Source: Sphingopyxis sp. GW247-27LB (GTDB lineage: Bacteria; Pseudomonadota; Alphaproteobacteria; Sphingomonadales; Sphingomonadaceae). From it: a stretch of 40,895 nucleotides of DNA. Positions 19,455-29,460 of this stretch are shown here, piece after piece; within the stretch, counting starts at the first letter, position 1, and each line of letters begins with the position of its first letter. The notes beneath the pieces are model-generated. The model was not told the origin of the DNA. It saw only the letters and a program-made list of their open reading frames with translations, and did not search any database. A program made the translations under genes and the position numbers. The stretch is from the NCBI RefSeq assembly GCF_002277025.1, contig NZ_NIWD01000002.1, positions 301,345 to 342,239 on the forward strand, given 5' to 3'.

Positions 19455-22234
19455 CCCAGCCGCGCCAGCGCGGCGGTCAGGCGGTCGGCTTCGGCCGCCT
19501 TGGCGGCATGGTCGGCGCGTGCCTTTTCGACCGCTTCGGGCTTGGCGCGTTCGACGAAGCTCGGATTGGCGAGGCGGCCGGCTAGGCCGTCGCGCTCCTT
19601 GGCGGCCGCGGCGAGCGCCTTGGTCAGGCGGTCGCGTTCGGCGGCGATGTCGATGACGCCTTCGAGGGGGACTATGATCGTCTCGCCCTCGACGACGAGC
19701 TGCGCGGAAGCGCCGGCGGGCGCGGGGTCGAAGCGGATCGCCTCGAGGCGTGCGAGGCGGTCGAGCTGCGCCGCGAGCTTGTCGGTGCGGCCCTTCAGCG
19801 ACGCCGGGAAATGCGCCGTCAATCGCGCGCCCGGCGGCAGGCCGAGTTCGGCCTTGGCGCCGCGCAGTTCGCCGACCAGCCTGATCAGCCAGTCGATGTC
19901 GGCGCTCGCCTCCGCGTCGCGCTCCGCCTTCGGTTCGGGCCATTTGGCGGTGATCAGCGGATAGGCTTCGCGGTCGCCGAGTCCAGTCCACAACTCTTCG
20001 GTGATGAAGGGCATGAAGGGGTGGAGCATCACGAGAATCTGGTCGAGCACCCAGCCCGCGACCGCCTTGGTCTCTTCGTCGATCGCCCCCTTGATCAGCT
20101 CCAGATACCAGTCGCAGAAGCGGTCCCAGGCAAAGCTGTAGATCGCATTCGCCGCATCGTCGAAGCGGTAGGCGGCGAAGGCCCGCTCCATCTCCGCGAC
20201 GGTGTCCGCGACCTCGCCGATGATCCAGCGGTTGACCGGCAGGCTCGCCGCGGGCGCTTCGAGGCTGGTCGAGGCCGAAATGCCGTTGGCTTCGCAGAAG
20301 CGCGCGGCGTTCCAGAGCTTGGTCGCGAAATTGCGATAGCCCGCGAGGCGCGCGTCATCCATCTTGATGTCGCGGCCCTGGCTTTCCATCGCCGCCATGA
20401 AGAAGCGGAGCGCATCGGCGCCGTACTGGTCGATCAGGCCGAGCGGATCGACGACATTGCCCTTTGATTTCGACATTTTCGCGCCGTCGGGCGCGCGGAC
20501 GAGGCCGTGGAGATAGAGCGTCTTCCACGGCACCTCGTTCAGGAAGTGCATTCCCTGCATCGCCATGCGCGCATCCCAGAAGAAGAGGATGTCAAAGCCC
20601 GACACGAGCACGTCGTTCGGGTAATGGCGGCGGAGCATCTCGGTATCGTCGGGCCAGCCGAGCGTTGCGAAGGGCCAGAGGGCGGACGAGAACCAGGTGT
20701 CGAGAACGTCGGGGTCGCGAACCAAGCAATAAGGAATAGCTCCCGATTCCGTGACGCTGGAATCCCAAGCACTTCGATTCTCGCGAATGTCGATCTGGTC
20801 TAGAGGGCAGCCATAATATTCTGCTGCGTTTTGACGAACCTCGTCTTCATTAGAAGCCACAAAGGGGATGAAGTTGGTTGGGTTTCCAAGCTCAGGTCCA
20901 TACCACGCCGGAATCCGGTGACCCCACCAGAGCTGGCGCGACACGCACCAGGGCTGGATATTCTCCATCCAGTTGAAGAAGGTCTTTTCCCACGTCTTGG
21001 GGACGATGTTGATGCGGCCATCGCGCACCGCCTGCATCGGCGGCTGGGCGAGGGTTTCGGCGTCGACATACCATTGGTCGGTCAGCCAGGGCTCGATCAC
21101 CACGCCGCCGCGGTCGCCGAAGGGGGTCTGGATCGTGCGCGGTTCGGCGTCATGCTCGCCGCCGTCCTTGTCGATGTGCGGGATCAGGAACCCCTGTTCC
21201 TTCATCCGCCGCACGACCAGTTCGCGCGCGCCGTCCGTGCCGTCGCGCTTGAAGCGATGGAGGCCGAGATATTCGGACGGGATCAGCCCGTCGCTCGTCT
21301 GGGTGACGTTCGCCTCGGCGTCGAACATGTTGAGCATTTCGCCGGGCTTGAACCCCGCGCGCTTGCCGACCTCGAAGTCGTTGAAATCATGCCCCGGCGT
21401 GATCTTCACCGCGCCGCTGCCGAGTTCGGGATCGGCATGCTCGTCGGCGACCACCTTGAAACGGCGGCCGGTGATCGGCTGGAGGATATCCTTGCCGATC
21501 ACGCTCTTGTAGCGTTCGTCGTCGGGGTGCACCGCGACCGCCATGTCGGCGAGCATCGTTTCGGGGCGCGTCGTCGCGACGACGATATGGTCGCGCCCGT
21601 CGTCGAGGGTCACGCCGTCGGCGAGCGGATATCGGAAGTGCCAGAAACCGCCCTGCACCTCGTGCGTCTCGACCTCGAGGTCGCTGATCGCGGTCCTGAG
21701 CTTGGGGTCCCAGTTCACGAGGCGCTTGTCGCGATAGATCAGCCCCTGGCTGTGCAGATCGACGAACACCTTGGCGACGGCGCGGTTGAGCCCGTCGTCC
21801 ATGGTGAAGCGCTCGTTCGCCCAGTCCATCGAGCAGCCGAGGCGGCGAAGCTGGCCGGTGATCTGGCCGCCGCTTTCCGCCTTCCACTGCCACACCTTCT
21901 CGACGAATTCGTCGCGGGTGTAGTTGGTGCGCTTGTCCTGCCGTTCCTCGAGCTGGCGCTCGACGACCATCTGGGTCGCGATGCCGGCGTGGTCCATGCC
22001 GACCACCCACAGCGCATCCTTGCCGCGCAGCCGCTCATAGCGGACGAGCACGTCCTGCAGCGTGTTGTCGAGCGCATGGCCGATATGCAGCGCGCCGGTG
22101 ACATTCGGCGGCGGATTGACGATCGTGAACGGCGTCGCGTCGGGACGCGCGGGGCGAAACAGCCCGCGGCTTTCCCATAAATGGGCCCATTTCGCCTCGA
22201 TAGCGGCGGGATCGAACGTCTTTTCCATCGGCAT
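19451..22234 (-). CDS. valS: Valine--tRNA ligase
   Basis: Class Ia aminoacyl-tRNA synthetase of 927 residues that charges tRNA-Val. It has the HIGH motif in [16 protein letters not shown], the KMSKS motif in [14 protein letters not shown], the editing (CP1) domain with [20 protein letters not shown], and [20 protein letters not shown]. The C-terminal coiled-coil arm ([21 protein letters not shown]) is typical of bacterial ValRS. An ATG six bases in (22228) is an alternative start. A stretch of about 190 bases (20720-20910, residues about 441-505) between IPAWYG and DPDVLDTW is clearly lower in G+C than the rest (57 of 120 bases in 20761-20880 by hand count), suggesting local recombination in a variable linker. 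Confidence 0.97.
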   Translation of the reverse strand: MPMEKTFDPAAIEAKWAHLWESRGLFRPARPDATPFTIVNPPPNVTGALHIGHALDNTLQDVLVRYERLRGKDALWVVGMDHAGIATQMVVERQLEERQDKRTNYTRDEFVEKVWQWKAESGGQITGQLRRLGCSMDWANERFTMDDGLNRAVAKVFVDLHSQGLIYRDKRLVNWDPKLRTAISDLEVETHEVQGGFWHFRYPLADGVTLDDGRDHIVVATTRPETMLADMAVAVHPDDERYKSVIGKDILQPITGRRFKVVADEHADPELGSGAVKITPGHDFNDFEVGKRAGFKPGEMLNMFDAEANVTQTSDGLIPSEYLGLHRFKRDGTDGARELVVRRMKEQGFLIPHIDKDGGEHDAEPRTIQTPFGDRGGVVIEPWLTDQWYVDAETLAQPPMQAVRDGRINIVPKTWEKTFFNWMENIQPWCVSRQLWWGHRIPAWYGPELGNPTNFIPFVASNEDEVRQNAAEYYGCPLDQIDIRENRSAWDSSVTESGAIPYCLVRDPDVLDTWFSSALWPFATLGWPDDTEMLRRHYPNDVLVSGFDILFFWDARMAMQGMHFLNEVPWKTLYLHGLVRAPDGAKMSKSKGNVVDPLGLIDQYGADALRFFMAAMESQGRDIKMDDARLAGYRNFATKLWNAARFCEANGISASTSLEAPAASLPVNRWIIGEVADTVAEMERAFAAYRFDDAANAIYSFAWDRFCDWYLELIKGAIDEETKAVAGWVLDQILVMLHPFMPFITEELWTGLGDREAYPLITAKWPEPKAERDAEASADIDWLIRLVGELRGAKAELGLPPGARLTAHFPASLKGRTDKLAAQLDRLARLEAIRFDPAPAGASAQLVVEGETIIVPLEGVIDIAAERDRLTKALAAAAKERDGLAGRLANPSFVERAKPEAVEKARADHAAKAAEADRLTAALARLG

Positions 22235-22331
22235 AGCCGGGGCGCTTTGCCAGCGGGGAAAGGGGGCGGCAAGCCCTTATGCGCTGCCTTGCGGCGCTTG
22301 CCTTGCGCGCGGCGCTGTGCAGGATGGGCTC

Positions 22332-23573
22332 ATGACGAAGGGGTTGGGGATCGCGGCGCTGGCGCTTGTCTTGACGGCGGGCGGGGCGGCGGCGCAAACT
22401 GCGGAGCCGGGCGGCGCGCGGATCGAGGCATCGGCGGACGGCGCGACGCTCTATTTCGCGGGTGAGATCGACCTCGCGGGCTATAACGCGTTTCACGCGC
22501 TGGCGACGGCGCGGCGCGGCGCGAAGCGGCTCGTCATTTCCTCGCCCGGCGGCGAGGTGATGGCCGCGCGCCTGATGGCCTCGATCGTCAACCGCCAGCA
22601 CCTCGCCGTGCATGTCGAGCATCTCTGCGCATCGGCCTGTACGATCGTGCTGATGGCCGGCGCTGACCGGTCGATGGGGCCTGCCGCCCGGATCGGCTTT
22701 CACCAGAGCTATGTCGCCGCGCTGCCGCCCCCGCCAGCGATGAAGGAAAGCGCGGATTCGAAAATTTCGGGCAATCCCAGACCGGCGCAGCCCGATGCGG
22801 GCGCGCCCGGCCTTTTCGGCGATGCCATGATGCGCCGAATCATGGCCGACGCTGGGGTCGACACCGCCTTTATCGGCCACGCGCTCGCGACGCCGCCCGA
22901 CGACATGTGGTATCCCGCCGCCGACGAACTGCTGGCGGCGAAGGCGATCACGCGCCGCGAGGCCACGGGTCTCGTCGCGGGCCCGTCCTGGGCGATCGGC
23001 CGGGCCGAGGCGACCGCCGCGCTGACGGGGCCGCTGTGGGACGCCCTGCGGCAGCATCGCCCGCAGCAATGGGGCGAGGCTACCGACGATATGTGGCGCC
23101 AGCGGAACAGCGGGCGGACGACCGGCGATGCGCTGGCGATCGTGCGCGACACGTGGGTGAACCGGCTGATGCACGAGGCGGCGCGGGCGCCCGATCCGCT
23201 CGTGGCGCGTCTGCTCGATGTCGAGGCCCGGCGGTCGCGGCAAGCGCGCGCGAACGGATACCGGACATGCACGGCGAATTATGCGCCGTCGCCCGGCGAA
23301 GCGGCCGCCGACGCCGCGGTCAACGCGAGCGAGGATGCGGTGCTAGCCGAGCTGCTCGCGCTGACCCGGTGGAAGAAGCCTATGTCGGAGGACAAGGCGG
23401 CCGACCTGATCGCCACGCACCTCTTCGACTATGGCACCGGCGGGCAATCGCCGTTCGCGCGGTCGACCGAGGAACGCGACTGCCGCGAAGGGACGCGCAT
23501 CCTCGAACGCATCGCCGCCCAGCCGGAAAAGCAGCGCCTTCGGCTCTTCCGGGCGCTGCTCACCTTTTACTAG
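22332..23573 (+). CDS. Exported protein with ClpP/SppA-like serine protease fold
   Basis: 413 residues with a signal peptide (MTKGLGIAALALVLTAGGAAAQ). The first domain resembles the ClpP/crotonase superfamily proteins of the COG3904 type: RLVISSPGGEVMAARLMASIVN near residue 69, HLCASACTIVLMAGADRSMGP with the candidate nucleophile serine near 101, and RIGFHQSY with a histidine near 123. Placement of serine and histidine matches ClpP, but activity is not proven. The C-terminal half (about 140-413) is a poorly conserved, mostly helical region I cannot assign. Start at 22332 chosen for the signal peptide; an upstream extension covers the valS promoter region. It is divergent from valS and convergent with the S9 peptidase. 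Confidence 0.85.
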   Translation: MTKGLGIAALALVLTAGGAAAQTAEPGGARIEASADGATLYFAGEIDLAGYNAFHALATARRGAKRLVISSPGGEVMAARLMASIVNRQHLAVHVEHLCASACTIVLMAGADRSMGPAARIGFHQSYVAALPPPPAMKESADSKISGNPRPAQPDAGAPGLFGDAMMRRIMADAGVDTAFIGHALATPPDDMWYPAADELLAAKAITRREATGLVAGPSWAIGRAEATAALTGPLWDALRQHRPQQWGEATDDMWRQRNSGRTTGDALAIVRDTWVNRLMHEAARAPDPLVARLLDVEARRSRQARANGYRTCTANYAPSPGEAAADAAVNASEDAVLAELLALTRWKKPMSEDKAADLIATHLFDYGTGGQSPFARSTEERDCREGTRILERIAAQPEKQRLRLFRALLTFY

Positions 23574-23581
23574 CGGCCGCG

Positions 23582-25666
23582 CTATTTCTTCAGATAGCTG
23601 CCCAGCCAGTCGAACACCGTGCGGTGCCACTGGACGCTGTTCGCGCCCTTCAGCACCCAGTGATTCTCGTCGGGGAAGACCAGAAGCTGCGATGGGATAT
23701 TGCGGCGTTGAAGCGCGGTGAAGGCGGCGAGGCCCTGCGTATAGGGGATGCGGAAATCCTTCTCGCTGGTGATCACCAGCATCGGCGTCTTCCACTGGGC
23801 GACATGGTTCACCGGGTTCCATTTCTCGAACTCTTCGGGAACCTCGAAATAGGGGCCGCCATGCTCCCATTCGTCGAACCACAGCTCTTCGGTCTCATAG
23901 GCCATCGCGCGCGCGTCGAAGACGCCGTCGTGCTGGACGAGGCATTGGAAGCCGTCGGTCCACTGCCCCGCGATCCAGTTCATCATGTAGCCGCCATAGG
24001 AGGCGCCGAGCGCGCATGCGTTGGCGACGTCGAGCTGCGCGTCCTGCTGGCCCGCGGCGGCTAGGCCGAGCTTCAGGTCCTGGAGCGGCTTGCCGCCCCA
24101 ATCCTTGTTGATGCTGTCGGTGAAGGCCTGACCATAGCCGGTCGAGCCGTGGAAATCGACGGTCACGACGCCATAGCCCTGTTCGGCGAAGAGGCGCGGG
24201 TTCCAGCGCGTCGACCAGCTGTTGCCGAAGCTCGACTGCGGGCCGCCGTGGACGATGAAGGCGACGGGGAGCTTCGCGGCGGCATTCGCGGGCTTCAGGA
24301 TCATGCCCCACACCTTGTCGCCGTTCGCGCCGGCGAACTGCATCCGATCGAGCTTGATCGGGTCGAAGGCGGCGAGGCGGTCGGCGTTGACCGCGGTGAT
24401 CTGCGCGACCTTGCCCTTCGCGTCGCGGACATAGATGTCGGTGGGCAAGAGCGCGCTGTTGCGCGAATAGAGGAGGCCGCCGCCCGCAAGCGGGGTCACG
24501 TCGCCAATATTGCCGTCGAATTCCTCGGTCGATGCCTTCAGCCGCTCGACCTTGCCGCTCGCGGCGTCGACGCGGAAAACGGGATGGTCGAGCACGTCCT
24601 GCGCGGTGACGTAAAGCGACTTGCCGTCGGGCGCCCAGGCGATCGAGGCGACCGAGCGGTCCCAGGCGTCGGTGAGTTTGCGCGTTTCGCCGCTCGCCAG
24701 GTCGCGCAGCATCAGCACCTGCCGGTCGGCCTCATAGCCCGGCCGCGCCATCGCGGCATAGGCGAGCCATTTGCCGTCGGGCGAGGGGGCGGGAAGCGTG
24801 TCGGTCGCCTGATTGGCCTCGGTCAGGTTGACCGGCGCGATGCGCGCGTCGACCTTTGCCTGATAGATGTCGAGATTGGTCGAGCGCGGCTCGTCGCGGT
24901 CGGCCTTGCGCAGCGTGAAATAGACGGAGCGGCTGTCGGCGCCCCAGGCGAGTTCCTCGCCGCCGCCGAAAGGTTTGGAAGGCGTATCGCCGATCAGGCC
25001 GCCGTCGATCGCGCGGCCCGCGGTCGCCTTGCCGTCGACGAGGTCGAAGACGAAGGGGCGGCTGTAAGTGCCCGGCGTCTCCCACTGGTCCCAATGGCGC
25101 ACGAAGCCAGCGCCATCCTTGTAGAGGCGGCCGCTGCCGGGACCGACGAGCGCGCCCTTGTCCTTCACGTCCTTGGCGTCGCAGCCGAAGCTGATGCATT
25201 CCTTGGCGATATCGCCCCACGCGAGCAGCTTGCTGCCGTCGGGCGACAGCTTGAAGCCCGCGACATCGGCCTTTTCGGTCGTGACCTGAACCGCCGGTGT
25301 GGCCATCGAGCGCGTGTCGACGCGCCAGACCTGGTCGCTGCCCGACGCGTCGGAAACGAAGAAGAGCGTGCCGTCCGGGTGGAACGCCGGGGAGGTCTCG
25401 TTCTTGCCTGCGACATCGGCGACCCGCACCGGCTTCGCATCCTTCGCCGTGCGGTCGACGATCCACAGGCCGGTCGAGCGCTTGTAGGTCGCATCCTCGG
25501 TCTCGGTCATCTGGAACACGACCCAGCGCCCGTCGGGCGAAGCGGTCGGCGCCGCAACGCGCTTCAACGTCGCGAGATCGACCTCGGTCATCGGCCGGGC
25601 AAGGGTGGGGGAGGAGGAAAGGGCGGCGGCAAGCGCGATCGCGCTGGGGATGAGATGGTTTCGCAT
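23582..25666 (-). CDS. Exported S9-family prolyl oligopeptidase/acylaminoacyl peptidase
   Basis: 694-residue exported serine peptidase. A signal peptide (IPSAIALAAALSSSPTLA) is followed by a WD/PD40-type beta-propeller (repeats such as ASPDGRWVVFQM, FKLSPDGSKLLAWG, PAPSPDGKWLAYAA and IAWAPDGKSLYVT) and a C-terminal alpha/beta-hydrolase domain. The triad is visible: serine in CALGASYGGYMMNW near residue 555, aspartate in VITSEKDFRIPYTQ near 636, and histidine in FPDENHWVLK near 668. Such enzymes trim short peptides, consistent with the M13, M20 and amidohydrolase genes in this window. It stands alone, divergent from the repeat-bearing spacer upstream. Confidence 0.95.
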   Translation of the reverse strand: MRNHLIPSAIALAAALSSSPTLARPMTEVDLATLKRVAAPTASPDGRWVVFQMTETEDATYKRSTGLWIVDRTAKDAKPVRVADVAGKNETSPAFHPDGTLFFVSDASGSDQVWRVDTRSMATPAVQVTTEKADVAGFKLSPDGSKLLAWGDIAKECISFGCDAKDVKDKGALVGPGSGRLYKDGAGFVRHWDQWETPGTYSRPFVFDLVDGKATAGRAIDGGLIGDTPSKPFGGGEELAWGADSRSVYFTLRKADRDEPRSTNLDIYQAKVDARIAPVNLTEANQATDTLPAPSPDGKWLAYAAMARPGYEADRQVLMLRDLASGETRKLTDAWDRSVASIAWAPDGKSLYVTAQDVLDHPVFRVDAASGKVERLKASTEEFDGNIGDVTPLAGGGLLYSRNSALLPTDIYVRDAKGKVAQITAVNADRLAAFDPIKLDRMQFAGANGDKVWGMILKPANAAAKLPVAFIVHGGPQSSFGNSWSTRWNPRLFAEQGYGVVTVDFHGSTGYGQAFTDSINKDWGGKPLQDLKLGLAAAGQQDAQLDVANACALGASYGGYMMNWIAGQWTDGFQCLVQHDGVFDARAMAYETEELWFDEWEHGGPYFEVPEEFEKWNPVNHVAQWKTPMLVITSEKDFRIPYTQGLAAFTALQRRNIPSQLLVFPDENHWVLKGANSVQWHRTVFDWLGSYLKK

Positions 25667-25768
25667 GAAAGCGGTTTAGCGGCGCGGCGGGAGGGTTCAA
25701 CCCTGTTGATGGGGCGGGTCGCTGGAGGGTGGCTTTGGGGTGGGGAGTGGACGTCGCTTTAATTCCCT

Positions 25769-25859
25769 CGTCATCCCGGACTTGATCCGGGATCCCGCTT
25801 TTTGATGCATCGACTGGCTTCGATATCAAGCGGGACCCCGGATCAAGTCCGGGGTGACG
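25769..25859. repeat. Inverted repeat, second member of the CCGGACTTGATCCGG family
   Basis: Arms 25769-25800 and 25828-25859 are complementary at 30 of 32 positions with a 27-base loop. The arm sequence is nearly identical to the arms at 7479-7552, whereas the loops differ. It lies between the S9 peptidase promoter side and the 3' end of the amidohydrolase gene. The rest of the 25667-25946 spacer shows nothing recognisable. Confidence 0.9.
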
Positions 25860-25946
25860 ATGAAAAAGAGGGCACGCCAGGTGACAGCACTTGGTGAACC
25901 CCAGTTTTCGCCGGGGAGCACGTCGGATAGGACCGCAACCAGCCGG

Positions 25947-27230
25947 CTAGCGGACGATCGCGCCGCCCTTCATCACATGATCGATCTTTTCCAGCACCGT
26001 GATGTCGGCGAGCGGGTCGGCCTTGATCGCGACCATGTCGGCGTAACGCCCGGGCACGATCGCGCCCACGTCCTCGCGGCCCATTTCCTCGGCGGCACGG
26101 CCGGTGGCGGCCTCGATCGCCTGCATCGGGGTCATGCCATATTTGACCATGTTCGCGAACTGCCGCGCGTTAAGCCCGTGCGGATAGACGCCGGCGTCGG
26201 TGCCGTAGCCGATCTTGACCCCGATCTCGACCGCGCGGCGGAAGGCGGCGCGCTGGGTGTCGGTGGTCTCGCGGTTCTTGCGCAGATATTCCTCGGGCCA
26301 GCCCTCGCGCGTGCCTTCCTCGTCGATATAGGTGCCGTTGTAGATGTCCATGACGAGCCAGGTGCCGTGCGCCTTCGCCATTTGCAGCGCCTCTTCGTCG
26401 GCGAGGCTCGCATGCTCGATGCTGTCGACCCCGGCGCGGATGGCATTCTTGATCCCCTCGGCGCCGTGCGCGTGCGCGGTGACGCGCTTGCCGCGGGCGT
26501 GCGCGACCTTCACAACCGCGCGGAGTTGATCCTCGGTCAGTTCGGGCGCGCCGGGCTCGGTGCCGATCGCGAGCACCGCGCCGGTCGCGATCGTCTTGAT
26601 GAAGTCGGCGCCATGATCGAGCAGGAAGGTGGTTTTCGCGGCCGCCTCCTCGGGCGTCGCCGCGACGCCGAGCCGCATGTCGGGCGGCAATTGATCATTG
26701 GGAACGACCCCGTTGAGTTCGCCGCCGCCGCCGGGGACGGTGATATAGGCGCCCGCGACCCACATGCGCGGTCCGGGCACGTCGCCGCGTTCGATCGCAT
26801 TGCGCAGCGCGACGTCGGTGAGGCCGCGATAGCAGCCGACGTCGCGCACGCTGGTGAAGCCCGCGTCGAGCGTGACCCGCGCGTTGCGTGCGCCGACGAG
26901 CGCGGTCTCGGCGGGCGAGGCCTTGATCGGCGCGGCGAGATCGGCGCTCTGGCCGAGGTCGGCGAGATGGGTGTGGAGGTCGATCAGGCCGGGCAGCACG
27001 GTATAGCCCGACCAGTCGATCCGCGTCGCACCCCCGGGCGTCTCCCCGCACGGCCCGACCGCCGCGATGCGCTCGTCCGCGATCGTGACGCACTGGCCGG
27101 TGCGAACCTCGCCCGACACGCCGTCGATCAGGCGCCCGGCCTCGACATAGAGCGTCGCCGCCGCCGCGGGCGTCGCGGCGAGGGCGGCCGCCAGCGCGAC
27201 GGTCAGATGGGCGCGCTGAAGGTATCGCAC
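25947..27230 (-). CDS. Exported metal-dependent amidohydrolase (imidazolonepropionase/prolidase-like)
   Basis: 427 residues from a GTG at 27230. The protein starts with an export signal (HLTVALAAALAATPAAAATL) and has the full amidohydrolase metal site: VLPGLIDLHTHLADLG (HxH near residue 85), DFIKTIATGAV (bridging lysine), VTAHAHGAEGIKNAIRAG and DSIEHAS (histidines), and IGYGTDAGVYPHG (aspartate). Proteins of this group include secreted Xaa-Pro or Xaa-Arg/Lys dipeptidases, so a dipeptidase role is plausible. The start lies inside the 3' end of the upstream metallopeptidase gene (28-base overlap in another frame). No ATG occurs before the signal peptide, so the overlap appears real and the two genes are probably coupled. 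Confidence 0.88.
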   Translation of the reverse strand: MRYLQRAHLTVALAAALAATPAAAATLYVEAGRLIDGVSGEVRTGQCVTIADERIAAVGPCGETPGGATRIDWSGYTVLPGLIDLHTHLADLGQSADLAAPIKASPAETALVGARNARVTLDAGFTSVRDVGCYRGLTDVALRNAIERGDVPGPRMWVAGAYITVPGGGGELNGVVPNDQLPPDMRLGVAATPEEAAAKTTFLLDHGADFIKTIATGAVLAIGTEPGAPELTEDQLRAVVKVAHARGKRVTAHAHGAEGIKNAIRAGVDSIEHASLADEEALQMAKAHGTWLVMDIYNGTYIDEEGTREGWPEEYLRKNRETTDTQRAAFRRAVEIGVKIGYGTDAGVYPHGLNARQFANMVKYGMTPMQAIEAATGRAAEEMGREDVGAIVPGRYADMVAIKADPLADITVLEKIDHVMKGGAIVR

Positions 27231-28108
27231 TGGCGCGGATCCCCCGTTTGCAGCCCGCGGCGCAGCCAGGTCATGCGCTGCTCGCTGGTGCCATGGGTGA
27301 AGCTTTCGGGGACCGGTCGCTGACCTGCGGAGCGCATCAGCGTGTCGTCGCCGATCGCGTTGGCGGCGGTCATCGCCTCCTCCATGTCGCCGGGTTCCAT
27401 GACCGGCTGGCCGTCGCGCGTCTTGGCGAGCGCGGCCCAGACGCCGGCGTAGCAGTCGGCCTGCAACTCCATGCGGACCTGCAGCGCATTGCCTTCGGCC
27501 TGCGAGGCGCGCTGCTGCCGCTGGCGGACCTGATCCGAAATGCCGGTGATCGTCTGGATATGGTGCCCGACCTCGTGTGCGACGACATAGGCCTGCGCGG
27601 CGTCGCCGGCGGCGCCGAAGCGCTGCGCGAGTTCGTTGAAGAAGGCGGTGTCGAGATAAACGCCCTGGTCGGCGGGGCAATAGAAGGGGCCCATCGCGGC
27701 CTGCGCGGCGCCGCAGCCCGATTGGTTCTGGTCGGTGAAGAAATTGAGCGACGGCTTTTGATAGCCGTTGATGACCTGACTCCACACCTGATGCGTCGAG
27801 CCGAAGACGTTGCAGGCGAATTTCTCCGCGGCGGTGTCGCAGGCGACATTGGCGCCGCCGCGGCTGTCGGCCATCGGGTCGGACGAGCCGCCGCCGGTGC
27901 TCAGCATGTTCGCGCCCGGTCCCAGGAAGACGAAGGCGAGGATGCCGAGCAGGATGATCGTTCCGCAGCCCATCTTGCGGCCAAGCAGCATCGGCAGCAG
28001 GCCGACGAGCAGGCCGCCCATGCCGCCGCCTCCACCCCCGCCGAACCCGCCGCCGCCGCGGCCGAGATCGCGGATGTCGTCGCCGGGATCATAATCGTCG
28101 AGGCGCAT
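27203..28108 (-). CDS. YpfJ-family neutral zinc metallopeptidase
   Basis: 301 residues. A short acidic N-terminus (MRLDDYDPGDDIRDLG) leads into a glycine-rich stretch (about residues 17-30), a single membrane span (CGTIILLGILAFVFLGPGA), and a periplasmic zinc-peptidase domain with AYVVAHEVGHHIQTITG as metal site and RMELQADCYAGVWA further on, as in PF04228 proteins. Its substrate is unknown in general. Start at 28108 has GGAGAA just upstream. The 3' end overlaps the amidohydrolase start by 28 bases, giving a two-gene unit of exported hydrolases. Confidence 0.92.
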   Translation of the reverse strand: MRLDDYDPGDDIRDLGRGGGGFGGGGGGGMGGLLVGLLPMLLGRKMGCGTIILLGILAFVFLGPGANMLSTGGGSSDPMADSRGGANVACDTAAEKFACNVFGSTHQVWSQVINGYQKPSLNFFTDQNQSGCGAAQAAMGPFYCPADQGVYLDTAFFNELAQRFGAAGDAAQAYVVAHEVGHHIQTITGISDQVRQRQQRASQAEGNALQVRMELQADCYAGVWAALAKTRDGQPVMEPGDMEEAMTAANAIGDDTLMRSAGQRPVPESFTHGTSEQRMTWLRRGLQTGDPRQCDTFSAPI

Positions 28109-28261
28109 GGGAATTCTCCAGCCGGTTGCCGTATCTTGCGCTTGTTGTGGCAGCAGCGTGGGCGGTTGGGAAGAGGCTTCGAGGGCGGGCTTGCAAAGCC
28201 GGCGCGCGGGGTCCACCTAGCGGGCCTTCGCAGAGCCCAGCCAAAGGATCGCCCGAGTCCC

Positions 28262-29431
28262 ATGCCGCGCCGCGCCGCTCCCGCCGCCTTGCCGCTGCCC
28301 GATCTCGTCGTGCTGGTGCTGCAGGGCGGCGGCGCGCTCGGCGCCTATCAGGCGGGGGTCTATGAGGCGCTGATCGACCTCGGCATCGAGCTCGACTGGG
28401 TCGCGGGCATCTCGATCGGCGCGGTCAACGCCGCGATCATCGCCGGCAATCCCCGCGACGAAGCGGTGGGGAAACTGCGGCAGTTCTGGGACGGCGTCTC
28501 TTCGGCGCTGCCGTCGCTGCCAATGGTCGACAACGACCTGATCCGCGAATGGACGCATGTCGCGGCGGCGGGGCAGGTCGCGACCTTCGGCGTGCCGGGA
28601 TTCTTCACCCCGCGCTGGCCGCCGCCGATGCTGGCCGAACCGCAAACCCCCGCCGCGGTCAGCCTCTACGACACGGCGCCGCTGGTCGAGACGCTCGACC
28701 GGCTCGTCGACTGGGATCGGGTCAATACGGGCAAGGTGCGGCTGTCGGTCGGCGCGGTCGCGGTCGAGACCGGCAATTTCCGCTATTTCGACACGAAATG
28801 CGATCGCATCGACGCGCGCCATATCCTGGCGTCGGGGGCATTGCCGCCGGGATTGCCGCCGGTCGAGATCGATGGCGTCTGGTATTGGGACGGCGGGCTC
28901 GTGTCGAACACTCCGCTCGAATATGTCGTCCAGTCGGCGCGCGAGGATATGCTCGCGTTCCAGGTCGACCTGTTCCCCGCGCGCGGCGATCGGCCGCACG
29001 ATCTGGAAGAAGCCTGGTCGCGCGAAAAGGACATCCGCTTTTCGAGCCGCACCCGGCGCATTTCGGACGGGCTGGTGCGCCGCCGCAAGGAGCATCGGCT
29101 GATCGACCGGATGCTCAAGAAACTGCCCGACGAATTGCGCGACCTGCCCGAGGTCAAGGCGGTCGAGCGCATGGTCGAGCGCAAGGCGCTCAACGTCGTG
29201 CAACTGGTGCACCAGCCGCCCGCGTGGCAGACCGGCGCGCGCGATTTCGAATTTTCGCGCGCGACGATGGAGGCCAATTGGGCGCAGGGCCGCGCCGCAG
29301 TCGAGGCCGCGATGAAGGACGGCCATCTGCTCGCCGACAGCATCGCCGAGGGGCGCTCGGAAAGCTTCGCCGTCCAGCCCGGCGGGTTGCAGCCCAAGGC
29401 CGTTCCCGACACTCCCCCCGATAATCCTTGA
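28262..29431 (+). CDS. Patatin-like phospholipase/hydrolase with DUF3734-type C-terminus
   Basis: 389-residue serine hydrolase without export signal, so cytoplasmic. Patatin motifs are in order: oxyanion loop VLQGGGALGAYQAGVYEAL, nucleophile VAGISIGAVNAAII, and catalytic aspartate WYWDGGLVSNTPLEYV. The C-terminal part (RTRRISDGLVRRRKEHRLI and following) resembles DUF3734. It is followed 29 bases later by 3-hydroxybutyrate dehydrogenase in the same direction. Some patatin-fold enzymes degrade intracellular polyhydroxybutyrate, so this pair could release and oxidise hydroxybutyrate; phospholipase activity is the alternative. Start at 28262 has no strong ribosome site. Confidence 0.92.
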   Translation: MPRRAAPAALPLPDLVVLVLQGGGALGAYQAGVYEALIDLGIELDWVAGISIGAVNAAIIAGNPRDEAVGKLRQFWDGVSSALPSLPMVDNDLIREWTHVAAAGQVATFGVPGFFTPRWPPPMLAEPQTPAAVSLYDTAPLVETLDRLVDWDRVNTGKVRLSVGAVAVETGNFRYFDTKCDRIDARHILASGALPPGLPPVEIDGVWYWDGGLVSNTPLEYVVQSAREDMLAFQVDLFPARGDRPHDLEEAWSREKDIRFSSRTRRISDGLVRRRKEHRLIDRMLKKLPDELRDLPEVKAVERMVERKALNVVQLVHQPPAWQTGARDFEFSRATMEANWAQGRAAVEAAMKDGHLLADSIAEGRSESFAVQPGGLQPKAVPDTPPDNP

Positions 29432-29460
29432 GTCTCCCCTTCCGAAGAAAGGACAAGCAT

